Assembly (NCBI GenBank): GCA_014695345.1
Contig: JACJOC010000115.1
Location: 280,528 to 344,527 of the forward strand
From: Cyanobacteria bacterium FACHB-471
GTDB lineage: Bacteria; Cyanobacteriota; Cyanobacteriia; Elainellales; Elainellaceae
DNA length: 64,000 nt
Reading direction: 5' to 3'
Part shown: positions 18,804 to 28,038 of the stretch, piece by piece
Layout of the letters: every line of letters starts with the position of its first letter
Position numbering within the stretch: the stretch's first letter is position 1
Translations under genes and position numbers: made by a program
The notes under the pieces: generated by a model
Seen by the model: the letters and a program-made list of their open reading frames with translations, nothing else
Database searches by the model: none
Told to the model about the DNA's origin: nothing

Positions 18804-19295
18804 TTAAATCAAAGGTTTCACCATCCATACAGATTGGGAAGTATAGCCTAGTTTCTGGTAAAGGCTAATCGCGGGTTGATTTGCAACAAAAACTTGTAAA
18901 CCCATTTGGCGATCGCCCCTCTCTTTTGCCCACTCCTCTGCATGATGCATCAATGCTGACCCAATTCCTTGGCGACGATGGGCAGGCAGCACGTAGAGCA
19001 AGAAAATATGAGAGTGACGATCGCCTCTTACCTGATCAATAGCGTTTCCTAACCACAAGCAAGCAATTGGCGATCGCGCATAAGTTCCTGTACCGAATTC
19101 AGGCTTATGAGAATCGGACTGCCCAATCCACCAGAGCGGCGTTTCCTTAGAAAAATACTGCTCAACAGTTCGCGCAAGATGAGCAAAGGACTGATCAGGA
19201 TATAGCTCCTGATACGTGCGCTGCATAAACTTCACCAACAGCGCCCGATCTAGCCCCGAACCTGACCAAAGCACATAATCGGCGGGAATTGCCAC
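18804..19295 (-). CDS. GNAT-family N-acetyltransferase
   Basis: 163 residues with the acetyl-CoA-binding signature IFLLYVLPAHRRQGIGSALMHHAEEWA (R/QxxGxG/A) and a C-terminal LQVFVANQPAISLYQKLGY strand-helix, both typical of GNAT enzymes. The acceptor is unknown. The gene lies 18 bp downstream of the small membrane-protein gene at 19314-19541, and the two are probably co-transcribed. Confidence 0.9.
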   Translation of the reverse strand: MAIPADYVLWSGSGLDRALLVKFMQRTYQELYPDQSFAHLARTVEQYFSKETPLWWIGQSDSHKPEFGTGTYARSPIACLWLGNAIDQVRGDRHSHIFLLYVLPAHRRQGIGSALMHHAEEWAKERGDRQMGLQVFVANQPAISLYQKLGYTSQSVWMVKPLI

Positions 19296-19313
19296 AGCTA
19301 AAACCCAGCAACG

Positions 19314-19541
19314 CTAAAAGGAAGCCGCTTCAGGCAAGCCATGCACCAAAATTTCTAATGTGGGAGGCAAATCTGCAACAGCTTCGGTGTCTGCGGCTTG
19401 TGCTTGCTCCTCTGGTTGCTCGATGGGAGCAGGAGCCATCATGTCAGAAGGCAGGAAAATTCGCGCACTGACGGCAACGAGGGCAACCACAAAAACCAGG
19501 ACAACTAAAAGCGGCGCAATATATTGACGAAAAATAGCCAT
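19314..19541 (-). CDS. Small single-pass membrane protein
   Basis: 75 residues from the ATG at 19541 (MAIFRQYIAPLLVVLVFVVALVAVSARIFLP). A single strongly hydrophobic segment (residues ~8-28) is followed by an acidic, Pro/Glu/Ala-rich tail that ends LPPTLEILVHGLPEAASF. It is not recognised beyond this. It sits 18 bp upstream of the GNAT gene. Confidence 0.65.
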   Translation of the reverse strand: MAIFRQYIAPLLVVLVFVVALVAVSARIFLPSDMMAPAPIEQPEEQAQAADTEAVADLPPTLEILVHGLPEAASF

Positions 19542-19609
19542 GATGGGTGAAGGGATTTTAAGAAAAAATCTCAAGTTTTATAAAGCTCTTTCATCCATCC
19601 TACTACCAT

Positions 19610-20902
19610 TCATTCTGAGTGATCGCTATCCTCGACATCTCCTAAACCCGGTCTAGGAACTGGTAACGGACCCGGATTCCAGGGAGCAAACAGCGGCAAC
19701 AGCAACAGCCCCGGTAAAGCGGCAATCAGAGTCAATAGGAAAAAAGTTGTCCACCCTGTAAGTTCTACAATCCTTCCGGCTGGAGCCACTAAAATATCGC
19801 GGCTGACTGCCATTAAGCTAGACAGCAAGGCAAACTGCGTTGCCGAAAATCGCTGATTACAAAGGCTCATCAGAAATGCCACAAAGGCAGCGGTTCCCAA
19901 GCCAGCACAGAAGTTTTCGATATTGATCGCTACAACCATGAAGGGATAGTTTCGCCCGATTTGCGCCAGGATGAGGTAAGTCAGGTTGCTAACTGCCTGA
20001 AGTCCACCAAAAACCCAGAGGGAACGGTTAATTCCCAATTGGCTTAAAACTGCACCACCCGCCAACACACCTACGATTGTTGCCAGCAGACCCATTCCAC
20101 CCTGGATGGCACCAATATCAGTTTGGCTAAAGCCCGCCTGCAGCAGAAATGGCAGGGACATATTGTTGACTAGCGCATCGCCCAGTTTATAGAGAACGAT
20201 GAAAACTAGAATAGCGATACCCTGGAACAACCCCGATCGCTGAAAAAATTCCAGGAAGGGCATTTTGATCGCTTCTGCCAAAGAGGATGGCGGGCGAGCG
20301 CGCAAAATCGGTTCCGGTGCCCAAATGGAGAAAACAATACTAATTGCCATCAGCCCTGCCAGACACAGATAAACTGCCGTCCAGGGAATTCGGTCTGCCA
20401 GGATAAGCGCCAGGGAACCAGTTAACAGCAGCGCAATCCGATACCCTAAAACGGCAACGGCTGCTCCTGCTCCCATTTCTCGCTCTTCCAGCACATCGGT
20501 GCGGTAAGCATCAAACGCAATATCTTGACTGGCACTAAGAAATGCGATCAGCAATGCATTCACGGCAAGAAGCTGGAGTGCTTGAGTTGGGTTTTGCAGA
20601 GCCATAGCGGCGATCGCTAGTGTTAAACCCACTTGCGTAATCACCAGCCAACCCCGGCGGCGACCCAAAAATGGTGGCATGTAGCGATCGATCAACGGTG
20701 ACCAGAGAAACTTCAGCGAATAGGGCACCCCTACCAAACTAAAGGCTCCGATCGAAGCCAGATCAACTCCCTCAACCGTCATCCAGGACTGTAGCGTTCT
20801 ACTCGTCAAAAATAGCGGCAGTCCTGACGCAAATCCCAGAAACAGCAGTGCTGCCATTCGCTGGCTCTGAAAAACCTTAAAGAAAGAATCAACTGACTTC
20901 AC
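19610..20902 (-). CDS. AmpG-like MFS transporter
   Basis: 430 residues with about twelve hydrophobic helices. The N-terminus RMAALLFLGFASGLPLFLTSRTLQSWM and PYSLKFLWSPLIDRYMPPFLGRRRGWLVITQ are the hallmark of AmpG permeases, which bring GlcNAc-anhydromuropeptides into the cytoplasm for cell-wall recycling. Cyanobacterial AmpG-like proteins exist without a full AmpC circuit, so the substrate is inferred. Single gene, with a short C-terminal acidic tail. Confidence 0.9.
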   Translation of the reverse strand: MKSVDSFFKVFQSQRMAALLFLGFASGLPLFLTSRTLQSWMTVEGVDLASIGAFSLVGVPYSLKFLWSPLIDRYMPPFLGRRRGWLVITQVGLTLAIAAMALQNPTQALQLLAVNALLIAFLSASQDIAFDAYRTDVLEEREMGAGAAVAVLGYRIALLLTGSLALILADRIPWTAVYLCLAGLMAISIVFSIWAPEPILRARPPSSLAEAIKMPFLEFFQRSGLFQGIAILVFIVLYKLGDALVNNMSLPFLLQAGFSQTDIGAIQGGMGLLATIVGVLAGGAVLSQLGINRSLWVFGGLQAVSNLTYLILAQIGRNYPFMVVAINIENFCAGLGTAAFVAFLMSLCNQRFSATQFALLSSLMAVSRDILVAPAGRIVELTGWTTFFLLTLIAALPGLLLLPLFAPWNPGPLPVPRPGLGDVEDSDHSE

Positions 20903-21029
20903 GATCGCCCTCCGGCTCCTGACAGGAGAAATGCCTCTCCGATTCAGTCATCTTGCCATAGAGCGATTATCAAAAAGTCTTTGTTTCCCGCTAATGCACC
21001 AACCCATGCAGAAAGAGCCGCCCTTACAA

Positions 21030-21659
21030 TCATTCACCAGTCATTCTTCCTATCTGCTTCATCACCTGTAGCACCTTAAGAAGCACATTACGTCCCGGCA
21101 ATAGCAGCATCACATCCAAGACATCATAACGAGGCTGTGGTTCTTGAATGAGTTTAATGAAAGCAAAACTGCTGCCGTTGGTTACCAATCCATAGGTAAA
21201 TCGCGCAGGGTGAGGAGTTGCCAGCATATATCCCAATGCCTGAGGGATTGCGCGATCAATGCCAAAGACCGAATTTTTTGCCTCCACTACCAAAACCCAG
21301 AAAAAGTCTTTGATCACCAGCGCATCAATTCGACCTCTCCAAAGTTCATTTGCTTCTGTAACTTCAATCTGTACTGGCTCTTCCAGCCTGACCTCAAACG
21401 GATATCGATAGAACCCAGCTAGATGCAACAAAGGAGAAACCACTATTAGCTTGATCAAACCTTCAGAAATTTGCCCCATTCGAGTTTGATCAAAATACTC
21501 TTGCTGTACCTGCTCCAGATAGCGTTTTTCCTCATCACTCAGCTCGGGAAGAGCTTCACGCCACTCCGCAAAAAACTTAGGATCATCTGTTAGCTTGAGA
21601 TTCTGCTTTTCCTCTAGCTCCGGCAACGTGAGGTCACTGATTGCAAGGCTCTGTACCAT
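21030..21659 (-). CDS. HsdR_N-like PD-(D/E)XK domain protein
   Basis: 209 residues. The second half carries the nuclease-like core GRIDALVIKDFFWVLVVEAKNS (Asp, then Glu-x-Lys), followed by QALGYMLAT and YGLVTNGSSFAFIKL, as in the N-terminal nuclease domain of type I restriction R subunits. No helicase, methylase or specificity subunit is nearby, so this is a stand-alone domain. Such orphan proteins are numerous in cyanobacteria; their function is unknown. It ends the unit following dnaN (seven-base spacing). Confidence 0.75.
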   Translation of the reverse strand: MVQSLAISDLTLPELEEKQNLKLTDDPKFFAEWREALPELSDEEKRYLEQVQQEYFDQTRMGQISEGLIKLIVVSPLLHLAGFYRYPFEVRLEEPVQIEVTEANELWRGRIDALVIKDFFWVLVVEAKNSVFGIDRAIPQALGYMLATPHPARFTYGLVTNGSSFAFIKLIQEPQPRYDVLDVMLLLPGRNVLLKVLQVMKQIGRMTGE

Positions 21660-21666
21660 TTGTATC

Positions 21667-22851
21667 TCAGCTGCGGATCTGGACAGGCATAACCAGGTAG
21701 GTCATTTTCGTGCCGCCTAAAGGAGTGAGAATTGACGGGCTAGTTGCCGTATTGAACTGCATCTGAATTTCGGTAGTGTTGAGAGCCTTCAGGCCTTCCA
21801 CCAGATATTTCACGTTAAAGGCGATTTCTAAGTCTTCACCAGAAATTTGAGCCGCGACGGATTCGCGTCCACTGCCCACGTCAGCCGCGTCTACAGACAA
21901 AACCAACTCTTGCTCAGCGTTGTTCATTTCCAGCTTCACAATGCTGTTTTTTTGGTCTGCGAGGACTGCAATTCGCTCTAGCGCACCGACAAATAGGCGA
22001 CGCTCTACCGTTAGTTGGCGGGAAAACTGACGCGGAATCAGTTGCCGATAGTTGGGATATTGTCCTTCGAGTAAGCGGCTGGTGAGGCGCTGATTTGCCC
22101 ACTCGAAGGTTAACTGCCCCTGGTCAAAGTGAACGGCGATCGCCCCCGTATCCTGATGCACTTGCAGCATTCGTTCCAGTTCTCGGAGAGCTTTACTTGG
22201 AACCGTCACATCAAATTCGGCTTTTGCCTCTGCATCAGTCGCTCCTTTGCCATTTGCCTTGGCTGCACTGGACGGCTCCTCATCCGGTTCCACATTTACA
22301 GTTTGGACTACCGCTAGACGATGTCCATCCGTTGCGGCAAATTCCAGACTATCCGGCTCCACCGTCAAATGCACCCCAGTTAAAACCTGCTTAGTTTCAT
22401 CAGCACTCGTTGAGAACAGCGACCCGCGCAGCCCTTCGATCAAAGATTCAACGGGCAAATAGGTTACATCCCCATCTTCAATCGTTGGCAATTCGGGATA
22501 CTCTTCTGCACCCATGCCGCGAACCTGATACCGCCCAAAGGCACAGGTCAACGTTGCGGTCATATCACCCGATTCAGTTGCCAAAGTAATTTCGCCATCG
22601 GGCAAACGCGAAACGATATCGCTCAGCAGCTTGGCAGGTAGGGTCAGCGTCCCCCCTTCCTCAACCTGTGCCGCAAAGCTAGTTTGCACTCCCAAACTCA
22701 AGTCAAATCCAGTGAGACTGACGCGCTGAGTTTCCTCATCCGCCTTCAACAGCACATTTGCCAAAACGGGATGGCTGGGACGCGAAGGAACAGCGCGGCT
22801 AACCAGGGAAAGGTGAGAACTAAGTTCGTTTTGGGCACAAATGAGTTTCAT
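21667..22851 (-). CDS. dnaN: DNA polymerase III beta subunit (sliding clamp)
   Basis: 394 residues. The beta clamp encircles DNA and tethers polymerase III. It shows the family start MKLICAQNELSSHLSLVSRAVPSRPSHPVLANVLL, internal LLSDIVSRLP, ATDGHRLAV, the third-domain YRQLIPRQF and the C-terminal YLVMPVQIRS, the peptide-binding end. A Glu/Ala-rich insertion (EEPSSAAKANGKGATDAEAKAE) interrupts the second domain, common in cyanobacterial clamps. It is transcribed away from the DnaA-box cluster at 23229-23424. Confidence 0.97.
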   Translation of the reverse strand: MKLICAQNELSSHLSLVSRAVPSRPSHPVLANVLLKADEETQRVSLTGFDLSLGVQTSFAAQVEEGGTLTLPAKLLSDIVSRLPDGEITLATESGDMTATLTCAFGRYQVRGMGAEEYPELPTIEDGDVTYLPVESLIEGLRGSLFSTSADETKQVLTGVHLTVEPDSLEFAATDGHRLAVVQTVNVEPDEEPSSAAKANGKGATDAEAKAEFDVTVPSKALRELERMLQVHQDTGAIAVHFDQGQLTFEWANQRLTSRLLEGQYPNYRQLIPRQFSRQLTVERRLFVGALERIAVLADQKNSIVKLEMNNAEQELVLSVDAADVGSGRESVAAQISGEDLEIAFNVKYLVEGLKALNTTEIQMQFNTATSPSILTPLGGTKMTYLVMPVQIRS

Positions 22852-23228
22852 GGGTGAAAAATTGATGCTTGCGGCTGTCTGGTTGAGAGCTTCTTGGTCG
22901 GAAACGGGTTGAAGGAATTTAAGGGTGTTCTGCGAGATTCTTCTAAACGCTTAACTTAAGTTAGCTGGCTTGGCTAGTAACGGGTTCGCGATTGTTTTGT
23001 AACGGTTCAGCGTTTAGAGATCAGATCCTTTGTACTATTTAGTTGTACAAAAGCTAGTACTTCAACTAGTACACTGAAAAGCCAAGGACAAGTTCTGCTT
23101 GGAACGAGATCCTAACACCCTTACCGCCTTTAATTGAACCTTTCAATTTGTCGAATCTGAAGCATTCATCCGTGACTTTAAAGGATTCCGGATCGGATCT
23201 TTAAAAAGAGATCGGTAGTAGTAGGGCC

Positions 23229-23424
23229 TGTGGAAAATGTGGAAAAAGTCAGGGGATCACGCCAGCATAGGGATCTTGAAAGTTTCTAACTTGTGGAGAA
23301 CTTGTGGAAAAAGAGAAGAGTGTTTTACACAGTATTTATACTCATCTAGCATTTCCACCTAAACCCTGGTTTTTCCACGCTGGTTTCCCCATAGTTTTCC
23401 ACAGAAAAATAGTGCTTTTCCACA
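23229..23424. other. Probable chromosomal replication origin (DnaA-box cluster)
   Basis: Within a 930-bp gene-free region next to dnaN there are five exact copies of TTTTCCACA or its complement TGTGGAAAA (23229-23237, 23238-23246, 23303-23311, 23395-23403, 23416-23424). Variants are at 23292 (TGTGGAGAA), 23351 (ATTTCCACC) and 23371 (TTTTCCACG). TTTTCCACA is the DnaA box used in cyanobacterial origins, and oriC next to dnaN is known in this phylum. The left three boxes point one way and the right ones the other. A/T-rich sequence follows at 23425-23480. The remaining gene-free bases (22852-23228, 23425-23783) show nothing else clear. Confidence 0.85.
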
Positions 23425-23783
23425 GAATTTTTCCTCTTAATATTCCTTAATCTAAGAACGCTACAAAAGTTTACTTTAGGGGACTTAGGAAAAACCTCTA
23501 TATGAATTTCGTCAGGTTCACTGGAAAATATCTCTGCTCTGTACAGAAAGATCTCTGAAGAATAGCAACTTTTCGGCGAAAGTTTGTTGTTTAGCCTGTA
23601 AATGAAGCGATTTTTGGCAGGAGTAATGAGGTCGCCCCAGAAACTGCACCAACAACAACTTCAAGAATTGGGCTTGTGCTGCTTAGAGCTTGATTAAACA
23701 GCCTGATTTAAGTACATTTGTACTGTACTCATGCGTTGTTAGTTCTGCGATGCAGATGCCAGGGTTGAACGGGAGAGGGCAGG

Positions 23784-24392
23784 ATGAGTCTTGAGCAAAC
23801 GAATCAGTTGATTCAGTTAGTCCTAAATTCGGCGTTGATGGTGTCGGCGTGCGTGGTGATTTTGGGTGGACTGCTGGTGCGCCACACTGCAACTCACAGG
23901 CAGCTGCGATCGCTCACTCAGGAATATGCTGAGCTAATGGGCGGCTCGGTTTTGCTCAGGGGCGATCGCTTGCTCCAGGTCAAGCACCAGCTGCGGCAGC
24001 TACGGCAGCAATATCAGGATGCCTATCGCAGCATTCTGGTGATTCACTATGCGCTGTTCATGTTTGTGTTGAGCGGGCTGACCGTTGCCCTGAGAACGAT
24101 CGCGAATGCGGATTGGTTGATTACTGCCGCGCTAGTGCTATTTATCGTCGGGTTGGTCATGCTGCTGCTGGGATTAGCGCTGGCGTTGGCAGACCTTCAT
24201 GCAGCCAAGCGATCGCTCTGGAATGAGATTCAGTGGGCGCTCAGCTTAGGCAATTCAGGGGAAACACCCTTACTGGAAGCCAAACCTGAAACGTCGGAGA
24301 AGCGATCGCCCCGTCCTCAAAAGCCAACTCGCAAACTTCCTAAACTGACCAAACCAACCAGACAACAAAAGCCTAAAACCGGAGTGATTTAA
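23784..24392 (+). CDS. DUF2721-family membrane protein
   Basis: 202 residues with three hydrophobic segments (residues ~12-33, 90-110, 115-140) around a basic cytoplasmic loop (HRQLRSLTQEY and KHQLRQLRQQYQDAYRSI). A Lys/Pro/Arg-rich tail follows. The pattern fits DUF2721, widespread and uncharacterised in cyanobacteria. Its 3' end overlaps the convergent amidohydrolase gene by 20 bp. Confidence 0.8.
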   Translation: MSLEQTNQLIQLVLNSALMVSACVVILGGLLVRHTATHRQLRSLTQEYAELMGGSVLLRGDRLLQVKHQLRQLRQQYQDAYRSILVIHYALFMFVLSGLTVALRTIANADWLITAALVLFIVGLVMLLLGLALALADLHAAKRSLWNEIQWALSLGNSGETPLLEAKPETSEKRSPRPQKPTRKLPKLTKPTRQQKPKTGVI

Positions 24393-25305
24393 TACCGCGA
24401 CTGCTGTACACTTCGCTGGCGGCCCGATGCAGCAGCGAGTGACGATAGACCAACGCTTCAAAATCATCGCCATAGCCGCCGCCAATGACGCAAGCGACAG
24501 GATAGCCCTGGGCAGCACAGGTACTCAAAACCTGCATCTCCCGACAAAAAAGACCGCGATCGCTAAGAGCTAGTTTGCCCAGGCGATCGCCCGAATGCGG
24601 GTCAACCCCCGCGTCATATAGCACTAGGTCGGGCTGAAACCCAGACAGCAAATCGGGTAAATATTTCGCTAGCGTTTGCAGATATTCCTCATCTTCCATG
24701 CCGACGGGTAAAGGCACATCCAGGTCGCTGGTTTGCTTGGTGCCGGGAAAATTCACCTCGCAATGCATAGAGAAGGTAAAAACAGTCGGGTCGTCCTGAA
24801 AAATGAATGCGGTGCCGTCTCCCTGATGCACGTCCAGGTCTACAATCAGGACTTTTTGGACTAACCCTTGCTGCTGAAGAACTCGGGCGGCGATCGCCAA
24901 ATCATTAAAAATGCAGAACCCTGACCCGTAGCTAGGAAAAGCGTGATGGGTTCCGCCTGCGGTGTTGCAAGCTAGCCCATGCTCTAGCGCCAGTCGTGCC
25001 GTTAAAATTGTGCCACCCACCGCGATGCAGGTACGCTGCACCAGCGCCGGACTCCAGGGTAAGCCAATTCGCCGCTGAGCCTTGGCATCCAGCGTTCCCT
25101 CGCAGTAATCTCGAATGTATTCCGGTGTATGCACCAGTTCGATCCATTCCTGGGGCGGGGCTTCAGGCTGATGAAATTGGGATGCAGAAGCGACTCCATC
25201 CGCCAGCAAGGTTTGGTACAGCCGCCTAAACTTCTCCATTGGGAACCGATGTCCAGGTGGCAGAGGTACAACGTAATCAGGGTGATAAACGAACGGCAGA
25301 TCCAT
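24373..25305 (-). CDS. Histone-deacetylase-family amidohydrolase
   Basis: 310 residues of the HDAC/AcuC/acetylpolyamine amidohydrolase superfamily, zinc-dependent deacetylases. Motifs are YHPDYVVPLPPGHRFPMEKF, NTAGGTHHAFPSYGSGFCIFNDLAIAA (paired His), the zinc-ligand motif VDLDVHQGDGT, LYDAGVDPHSGD (second Asp) and IGGGYG. The HRFPMEKF start is typical of the bacterial class II/IV-like group. Its substrate in cyanobacteria (acetylated protein, polyamine or other) is unknown. Confidence 0.92.
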   Translation of the reverse strand: MDLPFVYHPDYVVPLPPGHRFPMEKFRRLYQTLLADGVASASQFHQPEAPPQEWIELVHTPEYIRDYCEGTLDAKAQRRIGLPWSPALVQRTCIAVGGTILTARLALEHGLACNTAGGTHHAFPSYGSGFCIFNDLAIAARVLQQQGLVQKVLIVDLDVHQGDGTAFIFQDDPTVFTFSMHCEVNFPGTKQTSDLDVPLPVGMEDEEYLQTLAKYLPDLLSGFQPDLVLYDAGVDPHSGDRLGKLALSDRGLFCREMQVLSTCAAQGYPVACVIGGGYGDDFEALVYRHSLLHRAASEVYSSRGIKSLRF

Positions 25306-25340
25306 CTAACGTAAAATCAATCCTTGTACTTAAACCCGTC

Positions 25341-25865
25341 ATGCAAACCGAAACGTTTTGGCAATTAGGCAGCAACAGCCCCGACAATGCCAGCCATTTT
25401 GCCACGATCAGCCGATGGTGGGCTGAGTTGAGTGGCAAGGAAGTTACCTGGCGACAACGCCTGATTCCTCCCAATGGAGATTTGAGCGTACTGAACTGGG
25501 AAACCCAGCGGTTCGACGAGACGATTCTCTTTGATATGGCTGAAACGCGCGGTATCACGCTCTACTGGCGCAAATCTGGCTCTACAGATGAACGCAATAC
25601 CACCCCTCACAAACTGGCACTCGATCATTTGCATCAGCGCCTTTATGTTTTTCCGCGATCGCAGCAAGAAGTCGTGATTCAGATTGGAGTCCCTGAAGAG
25701 GTTTACCGATCGCTCGTCGTTACAAACCCCCAGATCGAACGTAGCACAAGCGGCAAAGACCAAATTCTCACCCTCAAAGACGACCTCCAGCAGCTAGAGA
25801 TCAAAATCTCTTTGGGCGCTGAAAATTTCGAGCAACTCAAGCGACTGCTCAGAGTTGAAGACTAA
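25341..25865 (+). CDS. Conserved-type cyanobacterial protein, function unknown
   Basis: 174 residues from the ATG at 25341 (MQTETFWQLGSNSPDNASHF). It looks globular and soluble, with an alternating strand pattern (LYVFPRSQQEVVIQIGVPEEVY, QILTLKDDLQQLEIKISLG) and a C-terminal amphipathic helix ENFEQLKRLLRVED. The sequence upstream of 25341 in this frame overlaps the divergent amidohydrolase gene and is unlikely to be translated. No family is recognised. Confidence 0.7.
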   Translation: MQTETFWQLGSNSPDNASHFATISRWWAELSGKEVTWRQRLIPPNGDLSVLNWETQRFDETILFDMAETRGITLYWRKSGSTDERNTTPHKLALDHLHQRLYVFPRSQQEVVIQIGVPEEVYRSLVVTNPQIERSTSGKDQILTLKDDLQQLEIKISLGAENFEQLKRLLRVED

Positions 25866-26023
25866 TCCCAACAGAATCTTAGCGAGAAGCGACAGCCTGA
25901 GCCATTTTTCCCTACAGTTAAAACAGTAGACACTTTTTGGCACGCCGATGATGGTGCGGCAGGCTGCGCTACCATTCACGCAGGAGTCCTAGTGGGTACG
26001 GTGTTCAGGTTTCTTGAGGTGTT

Positions 26024-27727
26024 ATGTCGTCTTTCAATTGGTTTAATCGGCAGTACAACGATCGTGTCGATGCTCAGACCGAGCCAGCAGAAACTCCTTC
26101 AACTGAGCCAGAGACCGAATCAGCAGAACCCGCGGCAGCGGACTCAACCCCAGATGTGTCAGCAGACTACCTCAACTGGGCAAAAGCAGCTTACCAAAAC
26201 ATTCAAAAGCGCCAGCAGACCAGTACAACCGCTTCACCGCCAACCGTTACCGAAACGGCTCAGGCTAACTCTGCAGAAACTCCCCAAGCCGCTGAATCAT
26301 CTGACTCTGTGTCTGAACCAGCAGAGCCAGTTTCTCCTATAGCTGAGTCAGAAACGGAATCAGCGCCAACGGCTGAACCTGTTTCTGAAGACGAGGCTGA
26401 ACCGGCTTCTGAAGCTTCTCTAGAAACCTTTCCTGAACCTACTGCTGAACCTGCCTCAGAACTTGTTGCAGAAACTGCTGCTGAACCTGATGCGGAAGTT
26501 TCCTCCACAGAGAGCATTCCTGAAAGTTCCACAGAAACACCTGCAAGTGATGAAGTTGCTGTCACTGCTCCTTTGCCTTTTTGGGCGCAAGCAGAAGCAG
26601 AGCGGCAAGAACGCTTGGAGCGACTTAAAGCAACAGCAATCGAAGAACCTGAATCTGTTCCTGTCGCGGCAACAACAGCAACTCCAGAAGAAACCGCTGA
26701 TTCCGGTTTTCCTGGAATTGAATTTGACGAAAATTTCCTCTGGTCAGCCGAGGTGTTAGCGTCCCAGGGTCGCCGTCCCGAGCAAATTTCAGTTGAGGAA
26801 ATTACCTGGCTAAAGCGGCTGCGGCAGGGACTGGACAAAACCCGTCGCAACCTGGTGAATCAACTGCGGTCAATCGTCGGGCAAGGACCGCTCAACCAGG
26901 ATGCGGTCATGGAGATCGAGTCGCTGCTGCTTCAGGCTGATGTGGGAATTGTGGCGACCGACTACATCATCGAGTCGCTGCAAAACAAGCTGCGCCAGGA
27001 AGCACTGCCCCCAGCGGAGGCGATCGCTTACCTCAAGCAAATCCTGCGCGACATGCTGGACAACCCTCTAGGCAAATCCTATTCCCCCACCTTCGCACCC
27101 GAAAAAGAGACACTCAACATCTGGTTAATAACCGGGGTAAATGGTGCCGGGAAAACGACAACAATTGGCAAAATCGCCCATATTGCCAAAAAATCGGGCT
27201 ACAACTGTCTGATCGCTGCGGCTGATACTTTCCGGGCTGCGGCAGTGCAGCAGGTTAAAGTATGGGGCGATCGCAGCAACGTAGAGGTGATCGCTAACCC
27301 TGGCAAAAACACTGACCCGGCTGCCGTTGTATTTGATGCGATCGCTGCTGCCCAATCTCGCAACACCGAACTGCTGCTCATCGACACCGCAGGTCGCTTG
27401 CAAAACAAGAAAAACCTGATGGACGAGCTGAGCAAAGTTCGCCGCATCATCGACAAAAAAGCGCCGAATGCCAAAATTGAGTCGCTGCTCGTGCTGGATG
27501 CCACGCTGGGGCAAAATGGACTGCGTCAGGCGGAAGTCTTCTCCGAGGCAGCTCAGCTTAGCGGTGTCGTCCTCACCAAGCTAGATGGCACTGCCAAAGG
27601 CGGAATCGCTTTAGCAGTCGTACAGCAGCTTGGACTACCCATTCGCTTTATTGGAGCAGGCGAAGGCATCGAAGACTTACGCCCCTTTTCTAGCTACGAG
27701 TTCGTCGAAGCGCTTCTTAGCGGCTGA
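26024..27727 (+). CDS. ftsY: Signal recognition particle receptor FtsY
   Basis: 567 residues. FtsY docks SRP-ribosome complexes at the membrane. Residues 1-~230 form a very acidic A-domain rich in Glu/Ala/Pro/Ser (repeated AEP, SE, ET), longer than in E. coli. The NG domain follows: WLKRLRQGLDKTRRNLV, GTPase G1 ITGVNGAGKTTTIGKIA, ADTFRAAAVQQ, LIDTAGRLQNKKNLMDEL, TKLDGTAKGGIAL and the end IRFIGAGEGIEDLRPF. All GTPase elements are intact. Confidence 0.97.
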   Translation: MSSFNWFNRQYNDRVDAQTEPAETPSTEPETESAEPAAADSTPDVSADYLNWAKAAYQNIQKRQQTSTTASPPTVTETAQANSAETPQAAESSDSVSEPAEPVSPIAESETESAPTAEPVSEDEAEPASEASLETFPEPTAEPASELVAETAAEPDAEVSSTESIPESSTETPASDEVAVTAPLPFWAQAEAERQERLERLKATAIEEPESVPVAATTATPEETADSGFPGIEFDENFLWSAEVLASQGRRPEQISVEEITWLKRLRQGLDKTRRNLVNQLRSIVGQGPLNQDAVMEIESLLLQADVGIVATDYIIESLQNKLRQEALPPAEAIAYLKQILRDMLDNPLGKSYSPTFAPEKETLNIWLITGVNGAGKTTTIGKIAHIAKKSGYNCLIAAADTFRAAAVQQVKVWGDRSNVEVIANPGKNTDPAAVVFDAIAAAQSRNTELLLIDTAGRLQNKKNLMDELSKVRRIIDKKAPNAKIESLLVLDATLGQNGLRQAEVFSEAAQLSGVVLTKLDGTAKGGIALAVVQQLGLPIRFIGAGEGIEDLRPFSSYEFVEALLSG

Positions 27728-28038
27728 GTCAAGACTATTTCAAAGCAATTTGAATAGACATGCAATAGATTCCTGTACGGGCTTGGCAACGCTAAGCCCC
27801 TGCTTAAACTTGGCTATCACAAGCTCTGTTTAGACTGAAATGTTTTAGCATTTAGCAAACATATGTCATCAGTTCGACACAATCTTGTCAGACTGTGAGT
27901 ATATCTAAAGAGCTTGAGAATGCACCTGCAACCTGTGGCAAGTAGCTGAGAAGATTTCAGACTAATTCTCTGAATCTTTCCCCTACTCAATACTTCACAG
28001 TCTTGTTGTGTTCTGTCGTGTCTCAACTTGGATGAGTA
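27728..28038. other. Gene-free stretch between ftsY and the MscS gene
   Basis: 311 bp without a supported gene, RNA or strong hairpin. No T-tailed stem was found behind ftsY. It probably contains the promoter of the MscS-type gene, but no box is clear enough to place. Confidence 0.4.

Noticed and set aside
26260..26850. Ser/Ala/Gly-rich frame opposite ftsY
   Set aside because: It is the antisense image of the acidic, low-complexity FtsY N-domain.
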